Source: Pictodentalium vernedei
Lineage: Eukaryota; Mollusca; Scaphopoda; Dentaliida; Dentaliidae
Direction of reading: 5' to 3'
Assembly: GCA_031216915.1 (NCBI GenBank)
Contig: CM062288.1
Location: 184,414,596 to 184,478,595, forward strand
Length of the DNA: 64,000 bases
Of the stretch, positions 45,980-58,583 are shown in pieces. Under the pieces are notes generated by a model, which did no database searches, was not told the origin of the DNA, and worked only from the letters and a program-made list of their open reading frames with translations. The first letter of the stretch is position 1. Every line of letters starts with the position of its first letter. Made by a program: the position numbers and the translations under genes.

Positions 45980-46467
45980 TGTTCCCTTAGGTCACCTGCT
46001 TTATAGTGAAAAGCAAGGGAATTCCTCCTCCAGAGTCAGTAATTCTGAGTCGTTTCCGGGATGGTTTTAAAGTGTAATATTAATGTTAAAAATTCATTCA
46101 TGTCATATTTTTAAAGTGTAGCTCGGTGTGAAGCATTTGTATATGTCAAGTGTCAAACGGCGTTAATATACAATCCTCGGACACTTTTAAAGAATATAAA
46201 GAGTCTCAATTCTCGGGACTAACTTTATTTATTGGCTTACTTTAAAAATAATTAGTATAAAGGGTTATACTGGATATTAATAGAGAACATGAATGTTATT
46301 GTGCTCAATTATGAAGGGTATTGTATCTTTCTAATTTATCATAAAATAAGAAAGATACATGTAAAGCCTAATACTCCTTTTCTCCTTGAGGGGTTGACTC
46401 TATATTATATAGTTGAGCTTATTGGATTTTCCTCTATGTCCTAGGCCCTCCAGCCTTTTTACTATTC

Positions 46468-46555
46468 AGCTATGTCTGGGTCATTGGTACAGTATAAAAA
46501 TGTTAAAAAATTTATAGTAATTTATATATTTTTTATACTTACCAATGACCCAGAC
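46468..46555 (+). repeat. DIRS-B internal complementary region
   Basis: First half: agctatgtctgggtcattgg then tacagtataaaaa, complement of the left terminus (40788-40818). Second half: gttaaaaaatttatagtaat to ccaatgacccagac, exact complement of the right terminus (46806-46858). The junction (aaaaat-gtt-aaaaaa) shows how the two ends would meet in a circle. Confidence 0.92.
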
Positions 46556-46629
46556 GGGGATGGCCCTCCCAGGAGTTGGGAACTCATACCTCCCCGCTGA
46601 GTACATAGCGCTGACCAGGCACTGCCTGT

Positions 46630-46858
46630 AAGAATGATAATTGGCGCCAATTTCGGAACGTCCTTGACACTGCGCATGCGCAGTAAGGGCAAAGTATGGA
46701 GGTCCTTCAGGACATGATTTCTTTTGGTTTTAGATGCAAATTTTGGGGATTGGGGGGCAAAATTTGTGTTTGGCCCAAGATTTTTAAGAGTTAGCGCAAG
46801 CTATGTCTGGGTCATTGGTAAGTATAAAAAATATATAAATTACTATAAATTTTTTAAC
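46630..46858 (+). repeat. DIRS-B right inverted terminal repeat
   Basis: Inverse of 40788-40992, followed by a right-only terminus (aagtataaaaaatatataaa ... ttttttaac). It contains a perfect TGCGCATGCGCA at 46671-46682 and the attggcgccaat palindrome. A short frame here (46724-46927) is not a gene. Confidence 0.88.
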
Positions 46859-47429
46859 TTTCACATTGGAGAGTTGGGAAAGTTCATAATTCGTCCAACA
46901 AATTACAATTCTCTAGTTCACTTTTGATGTACGACCTTATAATTTTGTCATTTACCACCTACCATGAAATGTAGGTCAAGTTCCATTTTCACCATTATGG
47001 AATTTACCATTCCAGAGTTGTGCCCCTTGAAATGTGGCAAAATGGTAAAGTGATAAAACAGTTCTTATGGTATCTTATTATATGTCCAGGGCATGTATAA
47101 TCAAACCTGCTTATACATTTACCCTAATTAAAGAGTCACCTGTCTTCAAAAGCCAGTTTAATCTCCTTCCCAACGAGCTTTTAATACAGGTTTACTGTGT
47201 TCTGTTACCTTTGTCCTTCCACACGCTTTTGTGTTATTAATATTTTTATATGACTTAAACCATTTCACAGTTCTGTATTTGAAAAAAACAGAATGTTGTT
47301 TCCATCAATTTGCATTTCTGGGAGCAACTGTTTGCTGTGCCAACTTTTTACTTGTTTACTTTTGAAGTCATGTTCATTTGTTACCCATATTTTCAATAAA
47401 TCAATTAATCATTAATTTCATACCTGTGG
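46859..47429. other. Non-coding intron sequence between DIRS B and C
   Basis: Unique AT-rich sequence; no exon or element recognised. Confidence 0.4.
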
Positions 47430-47965
47430 GAGGCCAAATTTTAACTTGATGCAATTTAAGGAATATTCTTTAAAAATCTTCTTCAAATCCCTTGGGCTAG
47501 AAACTTTTGAAATTTTGGTATACTGCATCCTTAGAGGGTCAGTGAAAGCCCAAATTTTAACTTGGTGCAATATTAAGAAAATTCTTTAGTATACAGCATC
47601 TTTATGTGGCTCAGATTCAAGTTTGTTCAAATCAAGTCCCTGAGTTCATATTGGGGCTCCTTGTTGGAGCCCAAATTTTAACTTAATGCAATATCAGGAA
47701 AATTCTTTAAAAATCTCCACATTTAGATCCACCAGTCAATCTTTTAATATTTATTATACAGCATTCATGTGGGTGGAGGTGTGTCATATTTAAATTTGTT
47801 CGTATCAAGGCCCTGCGTTCACGTGTGGGCTCCCTATATGAGCCGAATTTTAACTTTGTGCAATATGAGGAATATTGTTTGTAAAACTTCTTCCCATCCA
47901 CCAGTTTGAACCTTTCGATATCTGTAAGGTGAGCACCTCCGGCCCTTTGGGGCCTCTTGTTTTTA
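47430..47965 (+). repeat. Type I minisatellite element, 3' end
   Basis: Diverged ~165-bp units (ttctttaaaaatcttcttc, caagtttgttcaaatcaagt) end with aaggtgagcacctccggccc then tttggggcctcttgtt. The head is missing. Confidence 0.65.
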
Positions 47966-48022
47966 AAAAATCTTGTTCCTCAGGCACCTCTATCATTATT
48001 AAAATTCTGCCCCACATAGTAT

Positions 48023-48226
48023 ATTTTTATACTGTACCAATGACCCAGACTTAGCTGGTGCTAACTCTAACAAAACCAGGGCCAAACACAAATTTTGCCC
48101 CCCAATCCCCAAAATTTGCATCCAAAACCAAAAGAAATCATGTCCTATAGGACCTCCATACTACGCCCCCACTGCGCATGCGCAGTGTCAAGGACGTCCC
48201 GAAATTGGCGCCAGTTATCATTCTCT
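48023..48226 (+). repeat. DIRS-C left inverted terminal repeat
   Basis: It starts atttttatactgtaccaatg. C-specific phrases (gacttagctgg, actctaacaaaaccag, tacgcccccact) are identical in the right copy and differ from B. It has a perfect TGCGCATGCGCA (48173-48184) and an E2F-like attggcgcca. Confidence 0.9.
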
Positions 48227-49111
48227 GTTTGGCCCTTCATCAGTCAACATCTCACTGATCTTTGTGCTTGTAAATCTCAGTTTAAAGGATGCCAGACACA
48301 TAATTTTTGGAGAAATGGTGATTCTAAGGAGGATATAGAAGGAGGAGAGGAAAAAGGAGTGACAAAAAATAATCAGGGCTGTACTTAAAATTTTTTATGA
48401 AATTATGTTAAGTTGCCTATTTTCGAGGCATGGGCCTGTTGTTGTCATTCTTGCTATGAAGTTGCACTGCTTATTCAGTGTTTCCTCTCCCCTGGCCTTC
48501 TAAGTCCCCCCTTGCAATTCTCCCATGCTTTTGGCATATTTTTGAGAAAGTTCATTTCTAAAATTCTCTTGGGAGAGTTGCTTGGTTACAGAATGTTTTC
48601 TGTTATTTTCCCCATAGTTACGTTTTCACCCATGGGTGTATAAACGTTGTGTTCTGCATCTTCCATCTGATGTTCTGCAGATTCTCCCCTGGGAGTCTCT
48701 GTCTTGCATCAGATAGAGTGTAATTTTGATGACTGATTTCGGGCCAGTTTTTTCAGTGCCTGGAGTCATATTTTCTGGTGTTTTACACTGTTTGTTTACA
48801 TTGGCAACAGCCTTTTTTGAGGGGGGCTGTTTGCCTTTGGTGTAGTTTATCTCACTATAAGATACATTTATATTATCCGTAAGTGTCTCATTTATTATTT
48901 AATATAAATTTAAAATTTTTGACCACACTTAGCCATCGGATCCAACGGGGCTCAACGTTACTTTTCAGAAACTTGGGCTTCGCTGAAAAAATATTTTTTC
49001 AAAATTATTTTGATTTGCAATTGTTTTTTCATTATTAATGGATCATGTTATTATGTATCTTTGTGTCAGGGGTTTGTGCGAGTAACTAGGACTTGTTGTT
49101 GACTTTTCACA

Positions 49112-51216
49112 ATGAAAGGATATTGTTCAAATTGTAATGGGAAGAAATCTTCCTCTGACTTTCATGATCATTGTATTAATTGTAGTCAGTGTTCTCGCAC
49201 TAATCCCTGTTCTATATGTCAATATTGGGATGACAAACATTGGAAACGTGTGTCACGGTATGTTGTTACTGGAGAAAGGGCTATGCCGGCTCTTTCTCCG
49301 CAAGGTCACTCTACTCTCACAGTTTCTATTTCAGAGGAACAAGATCAGGGTGATGTTTCCATGTTATCTTCTGCAAGTGCGCTTCCGTCGTCACAAATGA
49401 ATTCAGAGCTAGCGGCAAAAGTGCTCATGGAGATTAAACAAATGTCGTCCGCTAGCTCGCCCGGTGTAGCGTCCATTCACCGAATGGTTCGGCAGCCAGG
49501 TTCGTCCGATGCGGTCCAGGAGGAAATGTTGGGTGATGCGAGCACTATAAACATTCAATGTGCACACCCAGTGATGGCGGATAGTAAGCGAGATCGGAGG
49601 AAGCCTTTGAGTACGGTTCCTAGCTCGTCCAGGTCCAGCCGGGCCACGAGCGAGAGAGGCCCCTCTCTCGTACAACAACATCTGGGACCAGATGTTGTGG
49701 TACAAAATGTGTCGCAAGCGGAGCATACGTCTGTCGCTCGGGACGCTCCGTTGTATAGGCAGTCCGCGGAGACTGCTCAGGCTTCTTCTTCTCGTCAGCG
49801 CACACGACCGCACCTTGGCTGCGTGACCGCCGATATCTTACCAGCTTCGCCGATCAGGGATTCTTCGGCGACGAGGTCACACCATCCGGCAGCCAGGGAC
49901 ACGAGGCCGATGGACTCCGGACGTGCGCATAGAAAAAGTATGCAGGAGCCATCTAATGCGGAGCTGCCCTCGGCGAAACAGCGAAAGACTGCGCCTCCGC
50001 AGGTCTCAATGCCGGACATTCTTGTGCAGATAGCACAGCTTATCGCAGCATCCCAGCAGCCGACAGAAACGGTGTCGGATCAGGAATTATCCGACGGCAC
50101 TGGGTCGGTACGCTCCGCCGAAGCATCGGGGGGCGGACGACCGGGGAGCATCATGAGGTCTGACCGGATGGTGAAAGGGATACGGATGATTTGGAGCTAT
50201 CCCTTTCGGAACAACATAAAGCTGCCGTGGACTTCATCCGGCACTTTCTCCCTCAAGTTGTTCCGTCGGGCCAGACTGCTGCGGTTCCGGACAAGAGGAT
50301 TATAGCGTCATTGGACTCTGAATTTTTTGAGCGGTTCAGGGACATCGCTCCCGAGTTTCCGTCGCAGTCCAATAATGTTGCAAGAACATTTGAATTATTG
50401 AACGACGCTATATTTAAACTTGCTTCCAAGACGGGGAAAGCAGGTTTCTTGTCCGCCAATACTCTCAACCTGCCTTTCATTAATGCAAGGAATAAATTCG
50501 ACACGGCAGGACAGGGTATTCCGAGAGTTCCTCTGCGTATGGACGACGAGGCGGAAGACTTAGAGCTATCATTACCGTCGTCGGCTTCTATTCCAACTGC
50601 GGTGTTGGAAACAGCTATTTCGTCTAACAGAGCCAATTTAGATGCCTTATCTTACGCAGATCACCTTACTAAGGCGTTATCACTGCGCCTTCAAGGGAAA
50701 GAATTTCAGGATATACAATCCTCTTTAAGACTTCTTTCAAGGGCAGTAGCTTATTCCACGTGTAACTCCGCCCTTTCAGTGGCAAACCTGGAGTTGGTTA
50801 GACGTGACGCAGCCCTAGCTACATCCACACTCGTGGATACTAAGGTGAAGAACTCTCTTAGAGTCGCTTCGGTCTCCGGAGAACTTCTCTTTGACGGCAA
50901 GCTTTCTGCTATTTATGATAAAATTACAAAGAAAGCTTTGGATTCTCTGTTGTTCAAATCTGCTTCTAAGAAGTCGGATACGGCAGACAAGAATAAGACA
51001 GGCACTTCTGGGTCTAATGCGCCCAAGAGAGGTTCCTATAGAGGTTCCGGTGCGTCCTCTTGGTCTTATTCGAGAGACCGTCAGGGTAGCGACTCTCGTT
51101 CAGGACGTCCTTCGGGCCGGGACAACCGGTCGGACGCCCCGAGGTCGACGGGACGAGGTGTGGGTCGTGGAGGACGTGGTTTCTCCTACCGCAGGCCTCG
51201 CAGGTCCAGGAGGTGA
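49112..51216 (+). pseudogene. DIRS-C gag-like ORF1, one frameshift
   Basis: About 700 codons in two overlapping open segments (49112-50305 and about 50170-51216), shifted against each other near 50155-50190. N-terminal Cys/His cluster as in B; the middle has DDLELSLSEQHKAAVDFIRH; the C terminus is RGVGRGGRGFSYRRPRRSRR, a basic RG tail typical of nucleic-acid binding. This copy retains the ~1.1 kb missing from B. It overlaps the RT start by about 200 bases. Confidence 0.82.
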
Positions 51217-53070
51217 TGGCTTAAACCTCTATCGCGTACCGGTTGGCGGAAGGTTGTCGAGCTTTTCACAAGAATGGGCGTCGATTACGGACGACCCTTG
51301 GGTAAGAGGAGTGACTTCGGAAGGCCTAAAGATATCCTTCAAACGAAAGCCTCCATTAACTCGAAGTCCAAAGTGGACTCAACTTCCGTCAAATCCGCAG
51401 AAAAGAGACGCTCTATTATCAGAGATGCAGTCTCTTTTAATGAAGAATGCGGTAGAGGTCGTAGAAAACCAGGAGACTCCGGGATTCTACAGCCATCTGT
51501 TTCTGGTTCCGAAACCAGACGGCTCGTTCCGTCCAGTCATAGATTTGAGCTGGATAAACAAGCTGATCGTCGCTCCGAAATTTTATATGGAGACGATTCG
51601 GTCGGTCAGAGCGAGTATTCGGGTGAACGATTATGCAACAAGCATAGATCTCAAAGATGCATACTTTCACGTCATGGTACATCCGACATTCAGAAAGTAT
51701 CTACGCTTCGCAGTCCTAGGAGTGGTGTATCAATTCCGGGCGATGTGCTTCGGACTGAATCTAGCACCCTGGGCTTTCACTCGGGTAATGAACTCGGTAA
51801 TGATCTATTTCCGAGCTCATTCGTCTGCGGTAACGTCGGCCTACCTGGACGACATTCTTCAGAGGTACGGCAACGAGTTAATGCTTCAGAACGATGTTCA
51901 GAATCTACTTCTATTGCTCCGACATCTCGGTTTTATAGTAAACGAGGAGAAGTCGGGTCTGGTGCCGTCCAAGTCATTCACACATCTGGGAATGAGCTTC
52001 GAGACGCACAACAATCTCGTTCGTCTGCCGTTAACCAGAGCGAAATTAGTCAGTTGTTATGCTCGCTATTGTCTGCACGCAGACAAAGTCACAGTGAGAG
52101 AATTTATGAGACTGATAGGTCTGTGCGGAGCCGCTGCGGATCTCATTCCGATGGGGCGGTTACGCACGCGTCCTCTCCAAATTTTCTTGACTCAGAATTG
52201 GAGTGTGAAAATTCATTCGCTCGACGTAGACGTTCTCTTGTCAGATCAAGTGAAACAAGAGATTCAAACTTGGGCAAACATTCAGTGGTTAACTCAGGGA
52301 GTTCCGCTGCAGTTGCCGGATCCGAGTTTTACCATTATGACGGATGCCAGTCAAACAGGTTGGGGTGCATCATTGATCCCAACGGATTCGAGATGCTAGG
52401 GTCTTTGGGATCCGCAATTCCTGTGCAAGCACATAAACATCAAGGAAATGATGTCAATTTGGCTTGCGTTACGTCATTGGATGGACATTATTCACAATGC
52501 TCATGTCCAAATCCTATCCGACAATACGACAGTAGTGGCGTATATACGGAATCAGGGAGGCACTCATTCAGTTCTGTTGTTCAATCTAACGGAAAGAATC
52601 CTTCTGTTTGCGCTAGAACATCAGGTTCTTCTTTCGGTCTGTCACATACCGGGTCGTCTGAATGTGCTAGCAGACTTCCTTTCACGAAAGGGTCGCTTGT
52701 TGCCGTCGGAGTGGACTCTCAACAAACAAGTATTCAATCAGATTTGCTACCAATGGGAACGGCCAATGATAGACTTATTTGCGACACATCTCAACAATCA
52801 GTTGCAGACGTATGTGTCTCCGTGTCCGGATCCAAGAGCATTTGCAGTAGACGCTCTGTCGATCCCTTGGGACGGAATGATAGGATATGCGTATCCTCCA
52901 GCGCCCTTAATTCAACAAGTATTGCTAAAGATAAAACAATCTCAATGCAAGATTCTGTTGGTAGCATCTCTGTCGCCACAGAGACCGTGGATAAATCTAA
53001 TCAGGTGTCTGTTGTGGGACCTACCGCGAAAGCTTCGTCCACGGGAGGATCTTCTTTCGCAGGGGAAATC
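51017..53070 (+). pseudogene. DIRS-C reverse transcriptase/RNase H, one nonsense codon, cut by hAT
   Basis: From the ATG at 51017 (same start as B) the frame is open through all RT motifs (SIDLKDAYFHVMVH, FGLNLAPWAFTR, SAYLDDIL) into RNase H. A CAG-to-TAG change at 52397-52399 interrupts RNase H; the same frame then resumes (EMMSIWLAL, QILSDNTT, HIPGRLNVLADFLSR) and the methyltransferase-like tail to the hAT border. The last codons lie beyond the hAT (59126-59236). The hAT extends the open frame into its own end (to 53263), which is accidental. Confidence 0.9.
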
Positions 53071-55018
53071 CAGGGCTCGATTTAACCGGATTCGCATCGC
53101 ACTTTGCGAGCCAATTTCCGATTTTTGCGACTCAAAAAATGTCAGTCCAGAGTTATTTGCGAATCAAATAATTCCTCCAACTTTGGAGAAAATTTTCGCG
53201 GTAGTCAGCGCAGTATATCGCAAAGTTCTAAACTCGTCAAGTCAAACGTATATGCCAGTTTAAGTATCAAAAATCAAGGACAGTACTTAGGACACAGTAT
53301 TGGCGAAATGACAGTACTGACCCAAATTACCCAATAACTGGGACTGAATAACCCTTGCGATTGCATGCGGTTGTTGAAAATGTAGGCCACTCCTGCGTAA
53401 CTTCGGTGTTACTAATCGTTCAATGCAAACAAAAGTTCCGGGAAGCAGACGGCTATTTTTCCTGTATATATTGCAGTGCTGTGCAGTGGATCAGCGGTCA
53501 CTGTTCTACCAATGGTGGATGCAAAGGGGGGGGGGGGGCGGCACCACTTGTCCCCGGTCCAACTCGCCCCCTAGCTGGTGGGCCATCGCTCCCGGGCCAA
53601 TTTGCCCTCAGTCCAACTCGCCCCCAAATGGAATAAAGAGGATTGGTCGGGATGGGTGTTCAGAATGAGTAACAATACGCGATTTCAAAAATTGTTTTGT
53701 CGGATTGGGTCAGTGTTGTGTCACTGTGCCTCACGGAGTCAGTGACAGCCAAAGACATTCAGCTTCCCCCCTTATATCAATAAACGGAGAACCGGGGATT
53801 CGATTGAGCCCCTCTTCAAGATGTTTGCGTTGATCCTCTGTTTTATTGCCCCCCCCCCGCCCCCTTGATGTTTGAAGTTCTTTCGATGGCTGTGATTTGT
53901 ACTGATCAGCCAGCTCCTTCTGAGCACGGAGCTCCAATTGTAGTTTTTCAGTTGTCATGCGGGGGGGAGGGGGGGGGATTAAAAAAATCCTTGTGACCCG
54001 ATTGTCCCCCCCCCCCCCCCCCCCCCCCCCGGTTTAGCTTGTTTAAGTCGTATTTCTCTGGCATGCAGGGGTAGCCAGGGTTATTAATTAATATGTAAAA
54101 TATATCTACTGGTCGCCTTCATTTAGAGTGTCACCAGAACGGCATGATTTTGAGGTGTTACTCGCCCCCCCCCCCCCCCCTCCCCCCCCCCAGCCCCAGG
54201 AATCCCATGGCTATGCCAATTATGATCCTTAACTGAGTCAGGATTTTAATTGGCATAGCCATGGAGTACCTATGCAGCCTCGAGGGCTGACACTTGCAAA
54301 CGCTGGCAAATCGTAATGTTCTCCTCGGGTTAACAATCATTATGACTGTAAACATTGTGTCCAAAATGCGATATTATATTGAATGATCCCCCCCCACACA
54401 CACACACAACTCGGGCCTTGGGCATCTTCAGAATTCCACCCCCCCCCCCCCCCCTCCTTTGAGAAATGAGAATCCTGTATCCCCACTGTGTTCAAACTTC
54501 AACTGACTGCTGGTGGACAGATATTTTGGCTGACGGAAAAGCCTTTCAAAATCATATAAATTGGCATTGAGAGAAACATTACGCCATCCGCGTAACCCCA
54601 AAACTTTGTGGCGATAAGTATCTTATATTCTTTAATTAAAGTTTAATGGATTTCGCGTTTAAAAAATTTAACCGAAACTTTGATACCGACAAGACACTTG
54701 GACAGTATTTCCTGGAGGTGCAGCTGCGTTTTCAGTTTCAGCCTTTGATAGCATACATTGTTATTTGGCAGACTGGCAGAATGTTATAATTGCGAGTGAC
54801 CCAATGAGAGCTTGTCGGTTTCATTTGCAATTACCCGATGAGAGAATAGACAGATATTGCAGAGATCAAAGACACTGCCGAAATTCCTGGAGCACGTGGG
54901 GCGTGGATGTGTGTCCTAGTCCTACATGTAGTACTGTACATAAGAGCAATAACGAATCAAGTGCTGTTGGCGTAACACATAATCTAGGATAGCCAAATAA
55001 ATGAAATAATCTATTATA
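53071..55018. other. hAT 5' non-coding region
   Basis: No second gene. Contains ccaactcgcccc-type phrases at 53555-53640, homopolymer C/G runs, and a hairpin at 54205-54264 (ccatggctatgccaatta / taattggcatagccatgg). Confidence 0.5.
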
Positions 55019-57188
55019 ATGTCAACTAAATTGAAAACAATTCAAAACTGGGCTAAAGAATATCCTTGGCTGAAATATTCCATCAATGAAAATGGAAGTG
55101 GTATTTCTGTGTCGTGCAATATGTGCATAACGCATGAACAACGTATTTGTCACGTACGAAACTTTAACAGGACTTTTATCGACGGCATTCGTGGCAATAT
55201 CAAGAAAGACAGTGTTGTCAAGCATGCTGCCACTGAGCAACACAAAAAGGCGATAGATCTACAATCTCCAACGACAAGCATCCAGGCCTGTCTTGAACGC
55301 CAATCGGGAAATCACTAACAAAGGGTTCTTCTGAGGAGAGAAATAGACTCGTGAAACTTTTTGACATAACCTATATGATGATGAAAGAAGAAATGCCCTT
55401 CACTAAGTTTGCACCTATAGTTGAACTTGAGAAAAGACATGGTGTTAATGTTGGGAGCACATACATCAATGACAAGAAATGCAATGAATTTGCTAGCTTT
55501 ATTGCTATGGATGTTTGCGAAGGAATAATTAAAACTGTTAAAGAATCTGATTACTATTCAGTTTTAATCGATGGATCTACCGACACCAGTGTATCAGAAA
55601 AAGAACTACTTTATCTGAAAGTTATGGAAAATGGCAAAGCAAAAACCCTTTATTTCAAAATTAAGTGTATGGAAAGTGGAAAGGCTGAGGCATTGAAGGA
55701 AAATCTCCAGGACATTCTTCATGAGTACGATATGGACAGCAAACTTGTCGGATTCTGTTCCGATGGCGCTAGCGTAAACATAGGACGCAAAGGTGGAGTT
55801 TCTACTTTACTCATGCAGACCCACCCGTGGCTTGTTACTATACATTGTTTGAATCATCGCCTCGAACTAGCAGCAAAGGATGCTTTTAAGGGAACATATT
55901 TCGACAAGGTCATTGAAATTCTATTCTCGTTGCATAACCTGTACCACAGAAGTCCCAAACGTTTGCGGCAATTAAAGGTTTTAGCTGAACTTATGAATGA
56001 ACATGTAAAAGTCCCCCAGAAAGCCAATGGAACACGTTGGGTTCAGCATAAGAGGAGAGCATGTGAGAGTTTGATGGACTCATTTCCAGTGATTGTATCA
56101 CATCTTGAGAATATGGCCGAGGACAATGAAACAAAGTCAGACGATAAAGCCAGAATGAAAGGCTACCTAAAAACTCTGAAGTCGTGGAAATTTGTAACCC
56201 ATGCAATGTTGTTTAAGCAGGTGTTGCAGTCATTGTCAAAACTATCACTTTCCCTTCAGAAAGAAAATACTAATCTTCCAATGGCCATTTCTCTTCTGGA
56301 AAGAACATACTCACAGCTAAACAAGCTGAGAGGGTGCAATAATGAAGGGCCCCAAATGAATAAATTACCTACTGGGGAATCTGATGTAGATCAGTCCGGA
56401 CAGCTCCAGTCTCTCCTGCAGTCAGCCGCAGAGGACCAGAAAAATGTCATTATTCAAGGTGTTAAGCTGGATGTTGAAGTCAACGCACTGAAAGTGTTTG
56501 CAACCGAAAGGAATAAATACATAGACAGTATAAATAAATGCTTATTAGATCGATTCGGCAACATTCATACAGAGCCATTGTTCAAATGCTTCAATTTACT
56601 AAACACAGACATTTGGCCTGAAAAGGCGACAGTCTTGGCTGATTTTGGGAATGAGCTAGTTGCAGAGTTCACTCACCATTTCCAGAAATTCTTGGGTCAA
56701 AAGGTGTCAATAATGATCAAATGCTAGATGAGTGGGAGGAGTTGAAAGTGTTCACGAGTAGAAATCTGAAGCATTTAACCCCTGAAGAGGTATGGAAATT
56801 GCTCCTCACTAAATATAGGAATGACTACCCAAATATTCTCCACATGGTGTTAATTTTAATGGTTCTCCCTAGCTCAAATGCTGTTGTGGAAAGAGGATTT
56901 TCTACCATGTTACGGGTCAAGTCAGACTTCCGTAGCACTCTTGGTGATAGTATTCTTGATGACCTCATGATGGTTAGCTTGGAAGGTCCAAATCTTGCAA
57001 ACTTTGACTCTCTCCCTGCTGTTTCACTTTTCATCGCTGGAAAACCCCGCCGTATGAACGTTCAGCCTTATGGTCCACGACCTGGACCTTCCAAGCGCCC
57101 GGCCGATGAAACGATTGATTCACTTATGGCACCTGGGTCTGAAAGTGACACACTTGAACTTTCAGGATCTGATTCTGAACGTAACTAA
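55019..57188 (+). pseudogene. hAT transposase (ZNF862-like), two frameshifts
   Basis: Three consecutive segments in different frames (55019-55318, about 55320-56727, about 56703-57188) give one ~720-residue transposase. N terminus: zinc finger of BED/TTF type (CNMC ... HAATEQH). Catalytic core: first Asp in SVLIDGSTDTSVSEKE, second in VGFCSDGASVNIG, then IHCLNHRLELAAKDAF with the CxxH motif. C-terminal hAT dimerisation region: SSNAVVERGFSTMLRVKSDF. Frame breaks fall near 55290-55310 and at the caaaagg run near 56697. Few other defects suggest recent loss of function, or base errors in the sequence. Confidence 0.88.
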
Positions 57189-57751
57189 TTTTGACTCAAT
57201 GCAACCGTTCCTGCCACTGGAAATACCAGAATTGACGTACTGTGTATCGTAACATTATTTTTTCAATTTTTTTTCTTTTTTTTTCGTTTTGTTATGACAG
57301 TGTCAATCATTAATTTGTTTGAACTTTGAAATTAGAATAACAACTAACGTACATGAAATTCGTGAACAGTGAAACTTCTTGGTGTTCACAGTGTCTTGTC
57401 ATTTACATGTACCTTACACGATTACACGAACAGCAGAAAACAAAAAATCTTGAACTGCAAAATTTATTTTTTTTCCCCCAAACATAGGTTAGGACCCCGC
57501 TGAAATCAGCTCAACGAGCTGTTGCAATATGGGCCATAACCTATGTTTTTGAGACATAAAATCAAAACCAAATTTGGTGGTACTTTTGTGCATAGCGCAG
57601 GTCGGTTTTAGGCATTACGTATACCGCTGGGTACATTTGGAGCTACAGAAGACTACATTGGGTACAGTATTACCTACGATAAGTCGATAACGCATGAACA
57701 TCACAGCTACAAGCCAACAGCCAGTGGCACTGTGGAATTGGATGTTCTAGT

Positions 57752-57868
57752 GAACTGAGGCAGCGATGGAACATGGCACTATCCTGGCTATCCACGATAA
57801 CTGTAGAACAGTTCTACAGTTATCGTGGATAGCCAGGATAGTGCCATGTTCCATCGCTGCCTCAGTTC
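57752..57868. repeat. Perfect 117-bp palindrome, 58-bp arms
   Basis: gaactgaggcagcgatggaa ... ctgtagaac, one central a, then the exact complement. No mismatch seen. No other copy in the window. Confidence 0.92.
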
Positions 57869-58583
57869 AATGCTTGTGAACCGCTGCCTCCTGGGTTAAA
57901 ATGAGCTACAAACGATTACACTACACTGTTGTCGTCGACAGCCGGAAGCACAGTCTGTGGCCCCTCCCCCCCCCCCTTCACCGACTCCCAACCCAACCAG
58001 CATATAAGTCCTTTAAGCCCAGTTGTCTTTTTATGTTGCCCGGGCCGTACGTAGTGTGACTTGTACAAGCTTGCTTGGCTTGGACAGAAAGTCCATAACA
58101 TAAGTTTTTGGTGTAGACCGGTTCTTGCAAAGGACGTGGCACACCAAAAAATTATATTACGGACTTTGGGTCCATTTGTGGGGCCGACGTCTCTCGTAGG
58201 CCGAATTCTCCGAAATTTGTTGGGCCAACTTTTCCTAGGGTCCAAGTTCTCCTGCAGTTGATGGGGTTGACTTCTCGCGTGGACAGACTTCTCCGAAATT
58301 ATTTGGACCGACTTCTGACAGGCGCCAACGTCTCCGGGCCGAGTTCGCGATGAACGGATTTCTCAGCATCAGTTTATCCGAATTTAAGTTTTGATGGCGA
58401 ATCATGGTTTATGTTCTGTTGAAGTCGGAAGGATCAAGAAAAGCTGCAAATCTGCATGGACGAGTTTACTCAGTTTAGTGAATATAAGATTAGATTGGCT
58501 GTAAAAAGAATTACCCTGAGTCAATGAGTTGTAGAAATATTTGTTTTTCCAAATTCCAAATGGGTGTTCCCTAATTTCGCGTA

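Larger units (their letters stand above)
40788..46858 (+). mobile_element. DIRS retrotransposon B, nearly full length
   Basis: Complete architecture: left inverted terminal repeat (40788-40992), leader, gag-like ORF (41878-42918), RT/RNase H (42722-44912), tyrosine recombinase (44828-45868), G-rich tract (45957-45979), internal complementary region (46468-46555) and right inverted terminal repeat (46630-46858). No LTRs and no integrase; YR elements of this order integrate a circular intermediate. The coding frames carry an internal deletion, nonsense codons and one frameshift, so B cannot act alone. It lies sense-oriented in the 24.9-kb CerS intron. Confidence 0.92.

Noticed and set aside
48095-48388. 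97-codon frame at the left end of DIRS C, with an inverse copy at 60876-61097
   Set aside because: It is the terminal inverted repeat read in one direction; B's repeats break the frame.
53071-53263. Extension of DIRS C RT frame into the hAT
   Set aside because: The open frame runs by chance through the transposon end; the true continuation lies after 59126.
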